The notes below the pieces were generated by a model. The model made no database searches. It was not told where the DNA came from and saw only the letters and a program-made list of their open reading frames with translations. Source: an uncultured Candidatus Saccharibacteria bacterium (GTDB lineage Bacteria > Patescibacteriota > Saccharimonadia > Saccharimonadales > Saccharimonadaceae). Taken from it: a DNA stretch of 53,445 nt. The stretch is from the NCBI GenBank assembly GCA_947302975.1, contig CAMYXA010000004.1:1-53445 (forward strand). Direction: 5' to 3'. Every line of letters starts with the position of its first letter. Position 1 is the stretch's first letter. A program made the translations under genes and the position numbers. Shown here piece by piece: positions 14,016-22,800 of the stretch.

Positions 14016-15266
14016 ATGCTAGATATAAACTTCATCCGCGAAAACCTCGATTTGGTCCAAAAGTCAGCCAAAGAGAAGGGTTACACAATTGACATCAAAA
14101 AAGTTATTGAGCTGGATGATTCCCGAAAGTCCGTTCTTCAGGAGACTGAAGAGCTTCGCCGCAAGCGCAACGAAATCGCTGCCCAGATGAAGGGTGGCAA
14201 GCCTGATCCGAAGCTTATCGAAGAGGGAAAAACCGTCAAGGAACAGCTCGTCTCCCTGGAAGAGAAGCTTGCTTCTGCTGAAAAAGAATTGAAAGCAGCC
14301 GCAAAATCTATTCCAAACATCATTTTTGATGATGTCCCTTTGGGTGGCGAAGAATGCAGTGTCGAAGTTGCCTCTTGGGGTGGTAAAAAACCAGCCGAAG
14401 AAGGTGTCGACCATCTCGACTATGCTATCTCTCGTGGCTGGGTAGATTTTGATCGCGGCGCAAAAGTTGCTGGTGCAAAATTCTATTACCTCAAAGATGA
14501 ACTCGCACTTCTTGAAAACGCCCTCATTCAATACGGTATCAAGAAAGTCACCGAAAAAGGATTCCATTTTATCACTGTTCCAGATCTCGTCAGCTCCAAG
14601 GTTCTCGAAGGTACTGGCTTCTGCCCACGCACTTCAGAACAATCTGATGAATACTATATTGAGGGTGAAGATCTAGCTCTTATTGCAACCGCCGAAATCG
14701 CCCTCACCGGTTATCACATGGATGAAATCATCGACGAAAAAGATCTTCCAATCTGCTACGCTGGCCTTTCAGCTTGTTTCCGCAAGGAAGCTGGTTCCGC
14801 TGGAAAGCATACTCGTGGTCTCTTCCGTGTTCATCAATTCAATAAGCTCGAAATGTATGTCTTCTGTCTCCCAGAGAAGTCCAAAGAAATGCACGAAACT
14901 ATCCGCGGGATCGAAGAGGAAATCTGGCAAGAACTCGGCATTCCATACCATGTCATCAATAACGCTGCTGGCGACCTCGGTTTCCCAGCCGCTAAGAAAT
15001 ATGACATTGAATACTGGTCTCCAGTTGATCAAACCTATCGCGAAATCACCAGCTGTTCTAACTGTACCGATTTCCAGGCGCGCAACTTGAACATTCGTGT
15101 CCGCCGCGCCGATGGCAAGATTGAAGTTTTGCATACTCTAAACGGTACTGCCGTCTCTCTAGCACGCACCATGGTTGCTATGATTGAAAACTACGCAAAA
15201 ATGGGTGAAAAAATGAAAGTTCCAGAGGCCTTGAGGCCATATCTAAACAACAAGGAGGAAATCTAA
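14016..15266 (+). CDS. serS: Seryl-tRNA synthetase
   Basis: A class II synthetase that charges tRNA-Ser. The start at 14016 gives the canonical N-terminus MLDINFIRENLDLVQ; an upstream in-frame ATG would overlap the -10 box. 416 residues: an N-terminal antiparallel coiled-coil arm (about 25-100, charged, with LRRKRNEIAAQMKGG), then the catalytic core with TSEQSDEYYIEGEDL, motif 2 CFRKEAGSAGKHTRGLFRVHQF and motif 3 LNGTAVSLARTMVAMIE. The hpf ribosome binding site lies inside its last codons. Confidence 0.96.
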   Translation: MLDINFIRENLDLVQKSAKEKGYTIDIKKVIELDDSRKSVLQETEELRRKRNEIAAQMKGGKPDPKLIEEGKTVKEQLVSLEEKLASAEKELKAAAKSIPNIIFDDVPLGGEECSVEVASWGGKKPAEEGVDHLDYAISRGWVDFDRGAKVAGAKFYYLKDELALLENALIQYGIKKVTEKGFHFITVPDLVSSKVLEGTGFCPRTSEQSDEYYIEGEDLALIATAEIALTGYHMDEIIDEKDLPICYAGLSACFRKEAGSAGKHTRGLFRVHQFNKLEMYVFCLPEKSKEMHETIRGIEEEIWQELGIPYHVINNAAGDLGFPAAKKYDIEYWSPVDQTYREITSCSNCTDFQARNLNIRVRRADGKIEVLHTLNGTAVSLARTMVAMIENYAKMGEKMKVPEALRPYLNNKEEI

Positions 15267-15267
15267 T

Positions 15268-15630
15268 ATGATCGAGAAGATCGAAATTACTGGCAGTAAC
15301 TACAAAGTTGAGGAAACATTCAAAAAATATGCCACTAAGCGCATCGGAAAACTCGATCGCTATCTTCCACGCGCCACCAAAAAAGATGTCGTTGTTAAGA
15401 TTATGGTTACCAGCACCGAGCGTGCTCATGGTGAAAAATTTGAAATTTCTGTCGCTATGGATATTCCAGGTGGCAAGGTTATTGCTGCAAAAGATGAGTG
15501 CTCAAACGTCTTTGCTGGCATCGATTTAGTCGAAGCTAAGCTTACCGGCCAAATCCGCCGTTTCAAGCTTGAACAAACCCCACACATGCAGAAAAAATCG
15601 TTCAGGAATCTCTTTATTAAGAGAAAATAG
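15268..15630 (+). CDS. hpf: Ribosome hibernation promoting factor (HPF/RaiA family)
   Basis: Binds the decoding region of idle 30S subunits and blocks translation in stationary phase. The 120-residue protein has the family pattern: IEITGSNYKVEETFKKYATKRIGKLDRYLP, a central KIMVTSTERAHGEKFEISVAM, and DLVEAKLTGQIRRFK. It is a short form lacking the C-terminal dimerisation domain of long HPF. AGGAGG precedes the ATG at 8 bases and is encoded inside the end of serS, so the pair is one operon. Confidence 0.85.
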   Translation: MIEKIEITGSNYKVEETFKKYATKRIGKLDRYLPRATKKDVVVKIMVTSTERAHGEKFEISVAMDIPGGKVIAAKDECSNVFAGIDLVEAKLTGQIRRFKLEQTPHMQKKSFRNLFIKRK

Positions 15631-15676
15631 TGTGCTAGAATTAAGAGAAGATAAATAATTTCCGTTGGAGGTCTAA

Positions 15677-18484
15677 TTGGCTATGGCTAAGAAACACGTC
15701 GAGTCTAAAGGTGCGGTGGCGAAAAAAGTTAAAGAGAAAAAACCTACAGACAAGCTTGCAGACAAAACTGCAATGACTAAGTTTTTACAGGGTATTTTTG
15801 GTGATGCGCAAAAGAAAATTTTGAAGCGCATGTGGAAGAAAGCTCAAGAGATTAATGCTCTTGAAGAGAAATATGAGAAGATGTCTGACGAAGATCTCGC
15901 CGCTCAGACTGAAGTCTTCAAGAAGAAGATCAATAAGGCCCTTAAGAAATCCTCCACCGAAGAAGCCGCTCAAAAATCCTCCAAAAAAGCTAAAAAAGCT
16001 TTGAAAAAGCTCAACAGTGATTCGAAAATCCTCGACGAAATCCTTCCAGATGCATTCGCAGTCGCCCGCGAAGCCTCAAAACGCGTCCTCAAGATGCGCC
16101 CATACGATGTCCAGCTTATCGGTGGTATTGCTCTTCACGAAGGCAATGTTGCCGAGATGAAGACTGGCGAAGGTAAGACCCTCGTTGCTATGCTTCCAGC
16201 CTACCTCAACGCTCTTACCGGCCGCGGTGTCCACGTTGTGACCGTAAACGACTATCTCGCCCAGCGTGATGCTGGTTGGAATGGCCCAATCTATGATTTT
16301 CTCGGCATGAGCGTCGGCGTTATCATCAACAACGCCTCATTCGTCTACGACAAGACTTACGAAAACGAAGAACACGACGATGAACGCTTCCGTCACTTGA
16401 GACCAGCCACCCGCAAGGAAGCCTATAATGCTGATATCACCTACGGCACCAACAATGAATTCGGCTTCGACTACCTCCGTGACAATATGACCTCAGAGGT
16501 TCAATATCTTCGTCAACGCGAGTTAAACTTCGCTATCGTCGATGAGGTGGACTCCATCTTGATCGATGAGGCCCGCACCCCGCTCATCATCTCAGCTCCA
16601 GCTGGCGATAATCCAGATGCCTACTATCAATTTGCGAAAATCGCTAATCGTCTCACCGAAGAAGACTACGTCTTCGATGAAAAGCGCCGTTCTGTCACCT
16701 TGAGCGACAAGGGTATCGAAAAAGTTCAAAATATCCTCGGCGTCGACAACCTTTATTCGACCAAAAACACCCGCCTTGTTTACCACATGGACCAAGCTCT
16801 TCGCGCCGAAGTCGTCTTCAAACGTGATAAAGACTATGTCGTAACCAACTCTGGCGAAGTTATTATCGTCGACGAACACACTGGACGTCTCATGCAAGGT
16901 CGCCGCTACAACGAAGGCCTCCATCAGGCTATTGAGGCCAAGGAAGGCGTTGTGGTGAAAGAGGAGTCCATGACTCTTGCTACCATTTCATTCCAGAACT
17001 TCTTCCGTCTCTATCGCAAGCTCTCTGGTATGACTGGTACTGCATTTACCGAGGCTGAGGAATTCCAACAAATCTATGCCCTCGATGTAATCCAAATTCC
17101 ACCAAACAAGCCAATCGCCCGTGTCGATAAGGACGACCTGATCTATAAGACCAAAGCCGCCAAACTCAAAGCTATCGCTTCCGAGATTAAGAAATATCAC
17201 GCTAAAGGCCAACCAGTGCTTGTCGGTTCTGGTTCAATCGCCAATAACGAGGAAATCGCTCGCTATCTTGATGCTGAGCACATTCCATACGAAATCTTGA
17301 ACGCTAAGAACAACGAACGTGAAGCTGCTATTATCGCCAAAGCTGGCGAAAAAGGCGCCATCACACTTGCTACCAACATGGCCGGTCGTGGTACCGATAT
17401 TAAACTTGGCGAGGGCGTCAAGGAACTTGGTGGTCTCGTTGTGATTGGCTCTGAACGTCATGATTCACGCCGCGTCGACAACCAGCTCCGTGGTCGTGGC
17501 GGCCGTCAGGGTGACCCAGGAACCACTCAATTCTTCGTCTCTTGCGAAGATGACCTTATGCGTATCTTCCAAGGCGATCGCGTGAAGATGCTCATGACCC
17601 GTCTCGGTGTTGCTGATGATCAGCCAATTCAAACCCGCGCCATCTCAAGAACTCTTGAATCTGCTCAGAAACGCATTGAAGGTTTCAATTTCGACTCCCG
17701 CAAGAACGTCGTTCAATACGATAACGTCATCAACCGCCATCGTAAAGTCGTCTACATGATTCGCCGCAAGATTCTCGAAGGTGAGGATATCTTCTCTGAG
17801 ATTAAACGTCTCATGCGCGACGAGGCCGAAACTTTGACTGTCCAATCTTCTCGTGTCAATAAGAACTTCGACGAAGAATTCAAAGCTGTCTTCGATTTCG
17901 ACGATGATTTGATCCACGGAATCGGTCTCATCCGCAAGGAAAACGAGCGCAAGAAGCTTGCTCTCGAAGCTATCGAAGAAGCATATCACAACAAAGAGCT
18001 CGAATTCGGCGAAGATGTTATGCGCAAAGTCGAGCGTGAAGTTTACCTCAAGGTTCTCGATACTCTCTGGATGCAACACCTTGAGAATATGCAACACCTC
18101 CGCGAGGGAATTCACTGGCGCTCTGTTGGTCAACGTGATCCACTCGTTGAATATCGTTCTGAATCTCAGAAGCTCTTCGATGGTCTCCAGCGTAGCCTCC
18201 GTGAGGAAGTCTTGAAGATTCTCCTTTCGATTACTCCAGCTGAAGCTCGTGCCACCGATGTTATTGACGGCGAATCCTACGATTCAGACCTTACCAAGAT
18301 GGCTGAAACTGCAACCGAAAAAGGCGTCAATGAAATCAGTAAGGGCGACAAGAATCTCGATTCCGAGTTCAAGAAATCCTCTGGCACTAAGACTACTGCA
18401 AATGCTCCAAAGAAATCTCGCAAGAATGAGATCAAGAAAAAGAAGAAGCAGTCTCGTCAAAACAAGAAAAAAGGACGTCGTTAA
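15677..18484 (+). CDS. secA: Preprotein translocase ATPase SecA
   Basis: The motor ATPase that drives unfolded preproteins through SecYEG. 935 residues. Walker A is KTGEGKTLVA (about 162-171), Walker B is VDEVDSILIDEARTP (about 288-302), and the second helicase half has NMAGRGTDIKL and the QLRGRGGRQGDPG arginine-finger region. A Lys/Ser-rich stretch (about 84-115) interrupts the N-terminal part. The C-terminus is a basic tail, without the zinc-binding SEC-C motif, so SecB-type binding is unlikely. The likely start is TTG at 15677, five bases after GGAGG; the alternative ATG at 15683 is 11 bases away. It is the expected export route for the FISUMP proteins here. Confidence 0.95.
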   Translation: MAMAKKHVESKGAVAKKVKEKKPTDKLADKTAMTKFLQGIFGDAQKKILKRMWKKAQEINALEEKYEKMSDEDLAAQTEVFKKKINKALKKSSTEEAAQKSSKKAKKALKKLNSDSKILDEILPDAFAVAREASKRVLKMRPYDVQLIGGIALHEGNVAEMKTGEGKTLVAMLPAYLNALTGRGVHVVTVNDYLAQRDAGWNGPIYDFLGMSVGVIINNASFVYDKTYENEEHDDERFRHLRPATRKEAYNADITYGTNNEFGFDYLRDNMTSEVQYLRQRELNFAIVDEVDSILIDEARTPLIISAPAGDNPDAYYQFAKIANRLTEEDYVFDEKRRSVTLSDKGIEKVQNILGVDNLYSTKNTRLVYHMDQALRAEVVFKRDKDYVVTNSGEVIIVDEHTGRLMQGRRYNEGLHQAIEAKEGVVVKEESMTLATISFQNFFRLYRKLSGMTGTAFTEAEEFQQIYALDVIQIPPNKPIARVDKDDLIYKTKAAKLKAIASEIKKYHAKGQPVLVGSGSIANNEEIARYLDAEHIPYEILNAKNNEREAAIIAKAGEKGAITLATNMAGRGTDIKLGEGVKELGGLVVIGSERHDSRRVDNQLRGRGGRQGDPGTTQFFVSCEDDLMRIFQGDRVKMLMTRLGVADDQPIQTRAISRTLESAQKRIEGFNFDSRKNVVQYDNVINRHRKVVYMIRRKILEGEDIFSEIKRLMRDEAETLTVQSSRVNKNFDEEFKAVFDFDDDLIHGIGLIRKENERKKLALEAIEEAYHNKELEFGEDVMRKVEREVYLKVLDTLWMQHLENMQHLREGIHWRSVGQRDPLVEYRSESQKLFDGLQRSLREEVLKILLSITPAEARATDVIDGESYDSDLTKMAETATEKGVNEISKGDKNLDSEFKKSSGTKTTANAPKKSRKNEIKKKKKQSRQNKKKGRR

Positions 18485-18514
18485 CGTCGCAAAAATCCAA
18501 GTAGAGTCTGGATA

Positions 18515-19786
18515 ATGAAACATTCTGTTGAAGAAATAACGTTGAAAAATGGCGCTAAGGGTCTTCTTATTGATGTTCCTGGCGCCAGTGTGATGGCTAC
18601 GCGCATTCAGTTCCGCGCTGGTATGCGCTATGCCAAAAGCCCAGAAGTTTATGAGATTCCACACATCGTGGAACATCTTGCTTTTGGTGCCAACGCCAGA
18701 TACAAAGACGAGCAAGCCTTCGAAGCCGACTTCACCAAAAACGGCGCCTATCACAACGCTTGGACCTCAGATATTTCTGTCTGCTATGAAACCGAATGTG
18801 CTGATTTTGAATGGGATCGCATCATGGATCTTCAAGGGGTTTCGATTTGCGAACCACGCTTCAATGAGGAAGAGCTGAAAGCCGAAAAAGGCAACGTCCG
18901 CTCCGAACTTACCGGGTATATGAACAACTATTATCGTTTGCTTTGGCCACGCCTTCAGCGTGAAGTTGGTGAGGATATCTTGGATCTCCAGGAACGCATC
19001 AAAACCATCCCGAATATCGAGCTAAAAGATATTCGCGAGCACTATCGCCGCACCCACACCGCCAAGAATATGTCATTTATCGTCGCCGGCAAGGTGCACT
19101 CCAGGAAGCATGAAATCATCAAGATGCTCGAAGATTGGAAGCTTAAGGAAGGCTATAAATTCACGATCCCAATGGATGAGATGCATTCTGCGGAAGCTGT
19201 TTCTATCCGTCGCAAGGATGCCTCAAATATCACCTTTGGTTTTTCTCTTATTACCAAGCGCCATCTTGAGCCAAACGAAGTTTTCGCTATGAATTGTCTC
19301 AATCATATTTTGAACGGAACCACGAACTCCAAGATTTTTGGTGCCGCCAGAAAACGTGGCCTCATCTATGGGATGGGCTCATCAGTTTCTTCGAACGCCC
19401 ACTGTTCGTATTGGGATTTTGACGGCGAAGTTAACGTTGAAAACGCTGAAGAACTCTTCAAATTGATCCAAAAAGAGCTCACGAAGGCATTGAATGGTGA
19501 GATTTCTGATAAAGATTTCGAAGCCGCCAAATCTTATGCCACCGGTCGCTTCCAGATGGGTGCTCAAACTGTGGGCCAAATCGCTGACTATTATGCCGAA
19601 AACTATTTCTTAAACGGCGATATCGAAAAATATGAAGACATTCCAAAAGCCATTCAGTCTATCGATAAAACCAAGATGATCGAGCTTGCTCGCGAATTTG
19701 CCGACTCTGGTGTCCGCGCCCTCGTGACGGTTTCAAGCGTCGAAAAATCCGTTATTTCCGGCCTCGAAGCGTATCTAAACTTCTAA
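18515..19786 (+). CDS. M16-family zinc metallopeptidase
   Basis: An insulinase/mitochondrial-processing-peptidase-like protein of 423 residues. The inverted zinc motif HxxEH is H50-I-V-E53-H54, and the distal glutamate lies in the LKAEKGNVRSEL segment (about 121-132). A second, inactive M16 domain fills the C-terminal half (VSIRRKDASNITFGF and beyond). No signal peptide is visible, so it is either cytoplasmic or exported by an unseen route. Bacterial M16 enzymes degrade peptides or signal-peptide remnants; proximity to secA is suggestive only. The start has no clear Shine-Dalgarno sequence. Confidence 0.85.
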   Translation: MKHSVEEITLKNGAKGLLIDVPGASVMATRIQFRAGMRYAKSPEVYEIPHIVEHLAFGANARYKDEQAFEADFTKNGAYHNAWTSDISVCYETECADFEWDRIMDLQGVSICEPRFNEEELKAEKGNVRSELTGYMNNYYRLLWPRLQREVGEDILDLQERIKTIPNIELKDIREHYRRTHTAKNMSFIVAGKVHSRKHEIIKMLEDWKLKEGYKFTIPMDEMHSAEAVSIRRKDASNITFGFSLITKRHLEPNEVFAMNCLNHILNGTTNSKIFGAARKRGLIYGMGSSVSSNAHCSYWDFDGEVNVENAEELFKLIQKELTKALNGEISDKDFEAAKSYATGRFQMGAQTVGQIADYYAENYFLNGDIEKYEDIPKAIQSIDKTKMIELAREFADSGVRALVTVSSVEKSVISGLEAYLNF

Positions 19787-21079
19787 TTAAATTTCAGTGA
19801 AATTTTTTACGAAATCCTGCACCGGATATTCGTTTTTGTAGCTAAAACCTTGTGGGGCTGGCACTTCAAGAGGAAGATCAGCATATCCCTCGAGCTTTTT
19901 GTGATATGCCTCGCGAAGTTCGTTGACTTCACCCACACATTCAAACGGTTTTTCGGCTCCATCCACCCCAAGAAGACCTTTAAAATCGTTGATAAGTTTC
20001 GGGTTCTCAAATAAATCATTTCCAAACAGAATAGTAAGTTCGCTAGCCGGCACAAATGGCGCAAAAACTAGGAATGAGTTGGCACACTTGGCACATTCGC
20101 CGCACCAAGTTAGCTTGGTGTTATTAACTTTTTGGCGATAGTTGGCGACGTTGCAGGAGCTAAACGAGTGACCGTATTTTTCCCAGCACTTTTCGGCGAA
20201 AAGCTCGGCGATTCTAAGCTCGGAATAACCCCTGATTAATGACCCAACTTGTATCTCGGAAGAAACATAGCGATGTACATATTCGGCAAAATACTTTTCG
20301 GCGGTCCAGGTCTTGCTCCACTGGTGGTTAACGGCTAAATCGCCCGCCTCGGAATCAGCAATAATCGAATGTGGCTCCTCGCCCTCGTGTCCGATACTGG
20401 TGATAACTGTGCTGCGATGATCCAAGACCGCTTGGATAAGTGCATAGCTCATCAAGATATAGGTAACTGGAACGTGACCATTGAGATATCCAGGCTTAGA
20501 CGAAGCTTCGTTCAACCCCTTAATATCCACCTCGCGAATCACGTGGTCAACCGCAGGACTAATCTCGTCAATCACCTCTGGATGGTTAGCGGTGCTGCCA
20601 GCATAAAACGCCACCCAATCTTTTTCTTCTTCATCGAGTAGTGTTGCGGTGAGAATCGAATCCTTGCCGCCAGATTGCAGCGCCAAAACGCGGCCCTTGC
20701 CAAACGGCAAAGCCACCTTGGTCAAATTCTCCTCAAGTGAAGGCTTAAACGAGACCAAATCCTTCCTTGAAAGATGATTCTCAAAGGCAAACTGCGAAAG
20801 CCCCTCGTTATAAACTAGATTCAAAAACTTGGCCGTGAACCTGTCGATCTCAAAAGGCAAAATTGCGCCCTTTGTTGGATGAGCCTTATAATAAGAGGTT
20901 CCAGCCAAAAGAAAGCTAAGCTTCAAGGCTCGGTCCAAGATCTCGTCGAGAGCTGATGAATATTCGATATTCTTCTTGAAGTGCACAGTTTCGGTGAAAA
21001 GAAGTCCCTCCGCGTCGGTATAGCGAAAGTTCGCTACGAACGTATTTTTATCAAAATCATAGCCCACGAAACGAAACAT
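19787..21079 (-). CDS. murL: UDP-MurNAc-L-Ala-L-Glu epimerase MurL (predicted)
   Basis: 430 residues with a PP-loop ATP-binding motif LALQSGGKDS (132-141) and a CGECAKC cluster (326-332). This combination next to a murD gene matches MurL, described in Xanthomonas, where MurD2 adds L-Glu and MurL epimerises it in an ATP-dependent reaction to D-Glu within the nucleotide precursor (established knowledge). The start overlaps the murD stop by one base (TAATG), so the two are translationally coupled. Assignment rests on the motif, length and neighbour. A different PP-loop enzyme is the main alternative. Confidence 0.75.
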   Translation of the reverse strand: MFRFVGYDFDKNTFVANFRYTDAEGLLFTETVHFKKNIEYSSALDEILDRALKLSFLLAGTSYYKAHPTKGAILPFEIDRFTAKFLNLVYNEGLSQFAFENHLSRKDLVSFKPSLEENLTKVALPFGKGRVLALQSGGKDSILTATLLDEEEKDWVAFYAGSTANHPEVIDEISPAVDHVIREVDIKGLNEASSKPGYLNGHVPVTYILMSYALIQAVLDHRSTVITSIGHEGEEPHSIIADSEAGDLAVNHQWSKTWTAEKYFAEYVHRYVSSEIQVGSLIRGYSELRIAELFAEKCWEKYGHSFSSCNVANYRQKVNNTKLTWCGECAKCANSFLVFAPFVPASELTILFGNDLFENPKLINDFKGLLGVDGAEKPFECVGEVNELREAYHKKLEGYADLPLEVPAPQGFSYKNEYPVQDFVKNFTEI

Positions 21080-22305
21080 TATTTTAGTCCTTCTACGTAT
21101 TTATGGAACAATTCGCCGCGTTCGCTGAAGTTTTTGAACATATCGAACGAGGCAGCACCAGGGGACATCAAAACGATGGCCGGCTTTTTGAATTCTTCGG
21201 CGAGAACCTGAGCGCGTGAGACTGCCTGCTCGAGAGTGTCGGCAAACTCATATTTGTCTTCTGGCTCACCCTCGGAAAGTTTTCCGCGAGTTTCACCAAT
21301 CAAAATCGCCTTTTTCACGTTTGGACTCTCAAAAATCACCTTTTTGTTTGGCGTGAGGTCGAGTCCACGGTCTTTGCCGCCGGCAATCAAGATGGTTGGG
21401 TAATCTTTAAACACCTTCACAGCAACATCGAGCGAAGGATAAGTTGCGGAGTAATTATCGTCATAATATTTAACGTCACGAAGTTCGCGCACGAACTCTA
21501 CGCGATGTGGCAAGCCGCGGAAATTCTCGAATGCATTCTTGATCTTGGCGAAATTCTTATCCACAAAATCGTTCACATCCATATCATAGTAGCAAGCAGC
21601 CGCGACCAACGCTGCCTTCGCGTTTTCTTTGTTATGATCACCCGGAACGCCTAGGGAATCGACTAGCTCAGTAATTTTGTCGCTCTCGACCGGATAACCA
21701 ATCTTGGTTCCTGGAGAAAGCTGCGCAAGGCGCTCAGAATTTTCGTTAAACTTGTAATAAACACAATAATCTTCAGGCGATTGGTAAGCCGCGATGTGTC
21801 CCTTAGCATTCCAATAATCTTCAAGGCTATAGTGGCGATCGAGATGATCTTGCTCGACGCGGACGAGAACTGCAATATGTGGTGACTTCTCGAGATCCCA
21901 AAGCTGGAAGCTGGACATTTCGTAAACCACAACATCGTCTGGCTTTAATTCATCAAGCACGGAAATTGACGGAATTCCGATATTCCCAACTAGATGCACG
22001 CTAGCGCCTACGGCCTTCAAAATTGCTACTGTGAGGCAGCAAGTGGTGCCTTTACCCTTGGTACCGGTCACGCCGATAATTGGGCATGGACAATGATCAA
22101 AGAAATACCTGGTCATGCTGGAAGCGCCCGGAAGCGGCCTAACCGAAGGGCTTCTAAGCACCAAATCAAACTCAGACAAATCTTCCTTGCGGATTTCTTC
22201 ATCTGTGAAATGATCAAAAACCTTAAATTCGGCATTAAACTTCTTGGAAAAATATTCTTCAGAGGCTTGGCCTTCTTTGCCATAGCCTAGCAATGCGATT
22301 TTCAT
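21079..22305 (-). CDS. murD: MurD-type UDP-MurNAc-L-alanine:glutamate ligase
   Basis: A cytoplasmic Mur ligase of 408 residues that adds glutamate to UDP-MurNAc-L-Ala. Visible are an N-terminal Rossmann-like domain (LLGYGKEGQAS), the P-loop VTGTKGKGTT (79-88), the central-domain YEMSSFQLW and VEQDHLDRHYSLEDYWNAKGHI, NFRGLPHRVEFV, YYDDNYSATYPS and the C-terminal IAGGKDRG. Pairing with murL suggests it is the L-Glu-adding MurD2 type, but substrate chirality cannot be read from sequence here. The promoter is leaderless. Confidence 0.9.
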   Translation of the reverse strand: MKIALLGYGKEGQASEEYFSKKFNAEFKVFDHFTDEEIRKEDLSEFDLVLRSPSVRPLPGASSMTRYFFDHCPCPIIGVTGTKGKGTTCCLTVAILKAVGASVHLVGNIGIPSISVLDELKPDDVVVYEMSSFQLWDLEKSPHIAVLVRVEQDHLDRHYSLEDYWNAKGHIAAYQSPEDYCVYYKFNENSERLAQLSPGTKIGYPVESDKITELVDSLGVPGDHNKENAKAALVAAACYYDMDVNDFVDKNFAKIKNAFENFRGLPHRVEFVRELRDVKYYDDNYSATYPSLDVAVKVFKDYPTILIAGGKDRGLDLTPNKKVIFESPNVKKAILIGETRGKLSEGEPEDKYEFADTLEQAVSRAQVLAEEFKKPAIVLMSPGAASFDMFKNFSERGELFHKYVEGLK

Positions 22306-22311
22306 ATCTTA

Positions 22312-22317
22312 ATTATA
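22312..22317 (-). promoter_or_regulatory. Extended -10, leaderless start of murD-murL
   Basis: Minus-strand TGA-TATAAT ends 6 bases before the murD ATG. There is no Shine-Dalgarno sequence. Confidence 0.65.
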
Positions 22318-22362
22318 TCACCAAAAAAGAATTAGCCCTAAAAGAGCTAATTCTTTTAACGG

Positions 22363-22620
22363 TTATCTTTGTGTGAGGTGCCAAGAGAGGTCGATCGAGT
22401 TAAACTCGAGACGAAGCCTTTCTCGTCCAGCCAAGACATCGAAGATGTGGAGAGTTGCTTTGCCCGCAAAGCGAATATGCGTGCGGAGCAGCTCGGTGAT
22501 TTCGGTTTCGACTCCGCCAGGTCGCTTAAAGGTAAGCGGCTGGCAAGGCGTCATTTCGTAACCGAAAAGTGCCATCACCTCGACCCGTTCGTCTTGGTTA
22601 TTAAGAATTGTATTTTTCAT
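22363..22620 (-). CDS. Small orphan protein, 85 residues
   Basis: The family is not recognised. Start ATG has AAGGAG four bases upstream. The product is probably mostly beta strand (alternating pattern in VEVMALFGYEMTPCQPLTF, KATLHIFDVL, RLRLEFNSIDLSWHL) with a conserved-looking FKRPGG turn. It has no signal peptide or membrane segment and one cysteine. It resembles, loosely, small actinobacterial DUF6504-type proteins, but this is weak. What stands out is the 130-base structured leader before it. The gene is real on the strength of its promoter, leader and ribosome binding site; function unknown. Confidence 0.65.
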   Translation of the reverse strand: MKNTILNNQDERVEVMALFGYEMTPCQPLTFKRPGGVETEITELLRTHIRFAGKATLHIFDVLAGRERLRLEFNSIDLSWHLTQR

Positions 22621-22752
22621 AAAGACTCCTTGAAATTATTAAAAGAGTCATTTATGCGAGCCCGATTTATTGGCTCCTGGCTACGGTCATAAATGACGAT
22701 AACCGCAGCTTTTAGCTTTTCTCTATGCCAGTGACCGAAGTATAGCTAGAGA
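22621..22752 (-). promoter_or_regulatory. Riboswitch-like structured leader
   Basis: Three helices can form on the minus strand. Helix A pairs 22684-22690 with 22699-22705 (7 bp, one G-T). Helix B pairs 22688-22697 with 22647-22656 (10 bp perfect, GTCATTTATG/CATAAATGAC) and encloses a GAGCC/GGCTC hairpin. Helix C pairs GACTC (22645-22649) with the GAGTC containing the Shine-Dalgarno bases (22624-22628). A and B share 22688-22690 and B and C share 22647-22649, so each pair is mutually exclusive. This is the layout of a translational on/off switch. No known ligand class was recognised. Confidence 0.5.
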
Positions 22753-22759
22753 TACCCTT

Positions 22760-22765
22760 ATTATA
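22760..22765 (-). promoter_or_regulatory. Extended -10 before structured leader
   Basis: Minus-strand TGG-TATAAT. The predicted start, near 22752, gives a leader of about 130 bases. Confidence 0.6.
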
Positions 22766-22788
22766 CCAAAAACGGCTCATAAGCGTGA

Positions 22789-22794
22789 TACAAT
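22789..22794 (+). promoter_or_regulatory. Extended -10, leaderless start of ABC gene
   Basis: TGA-TACAAT ends 6 bases before the ATG at 22801. It is divergent from the orphan-gene promoter, with 23 bases between the two -10 boxes. Confidence 0.6.
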
Positions 22795-22800
22795 AAAAGT

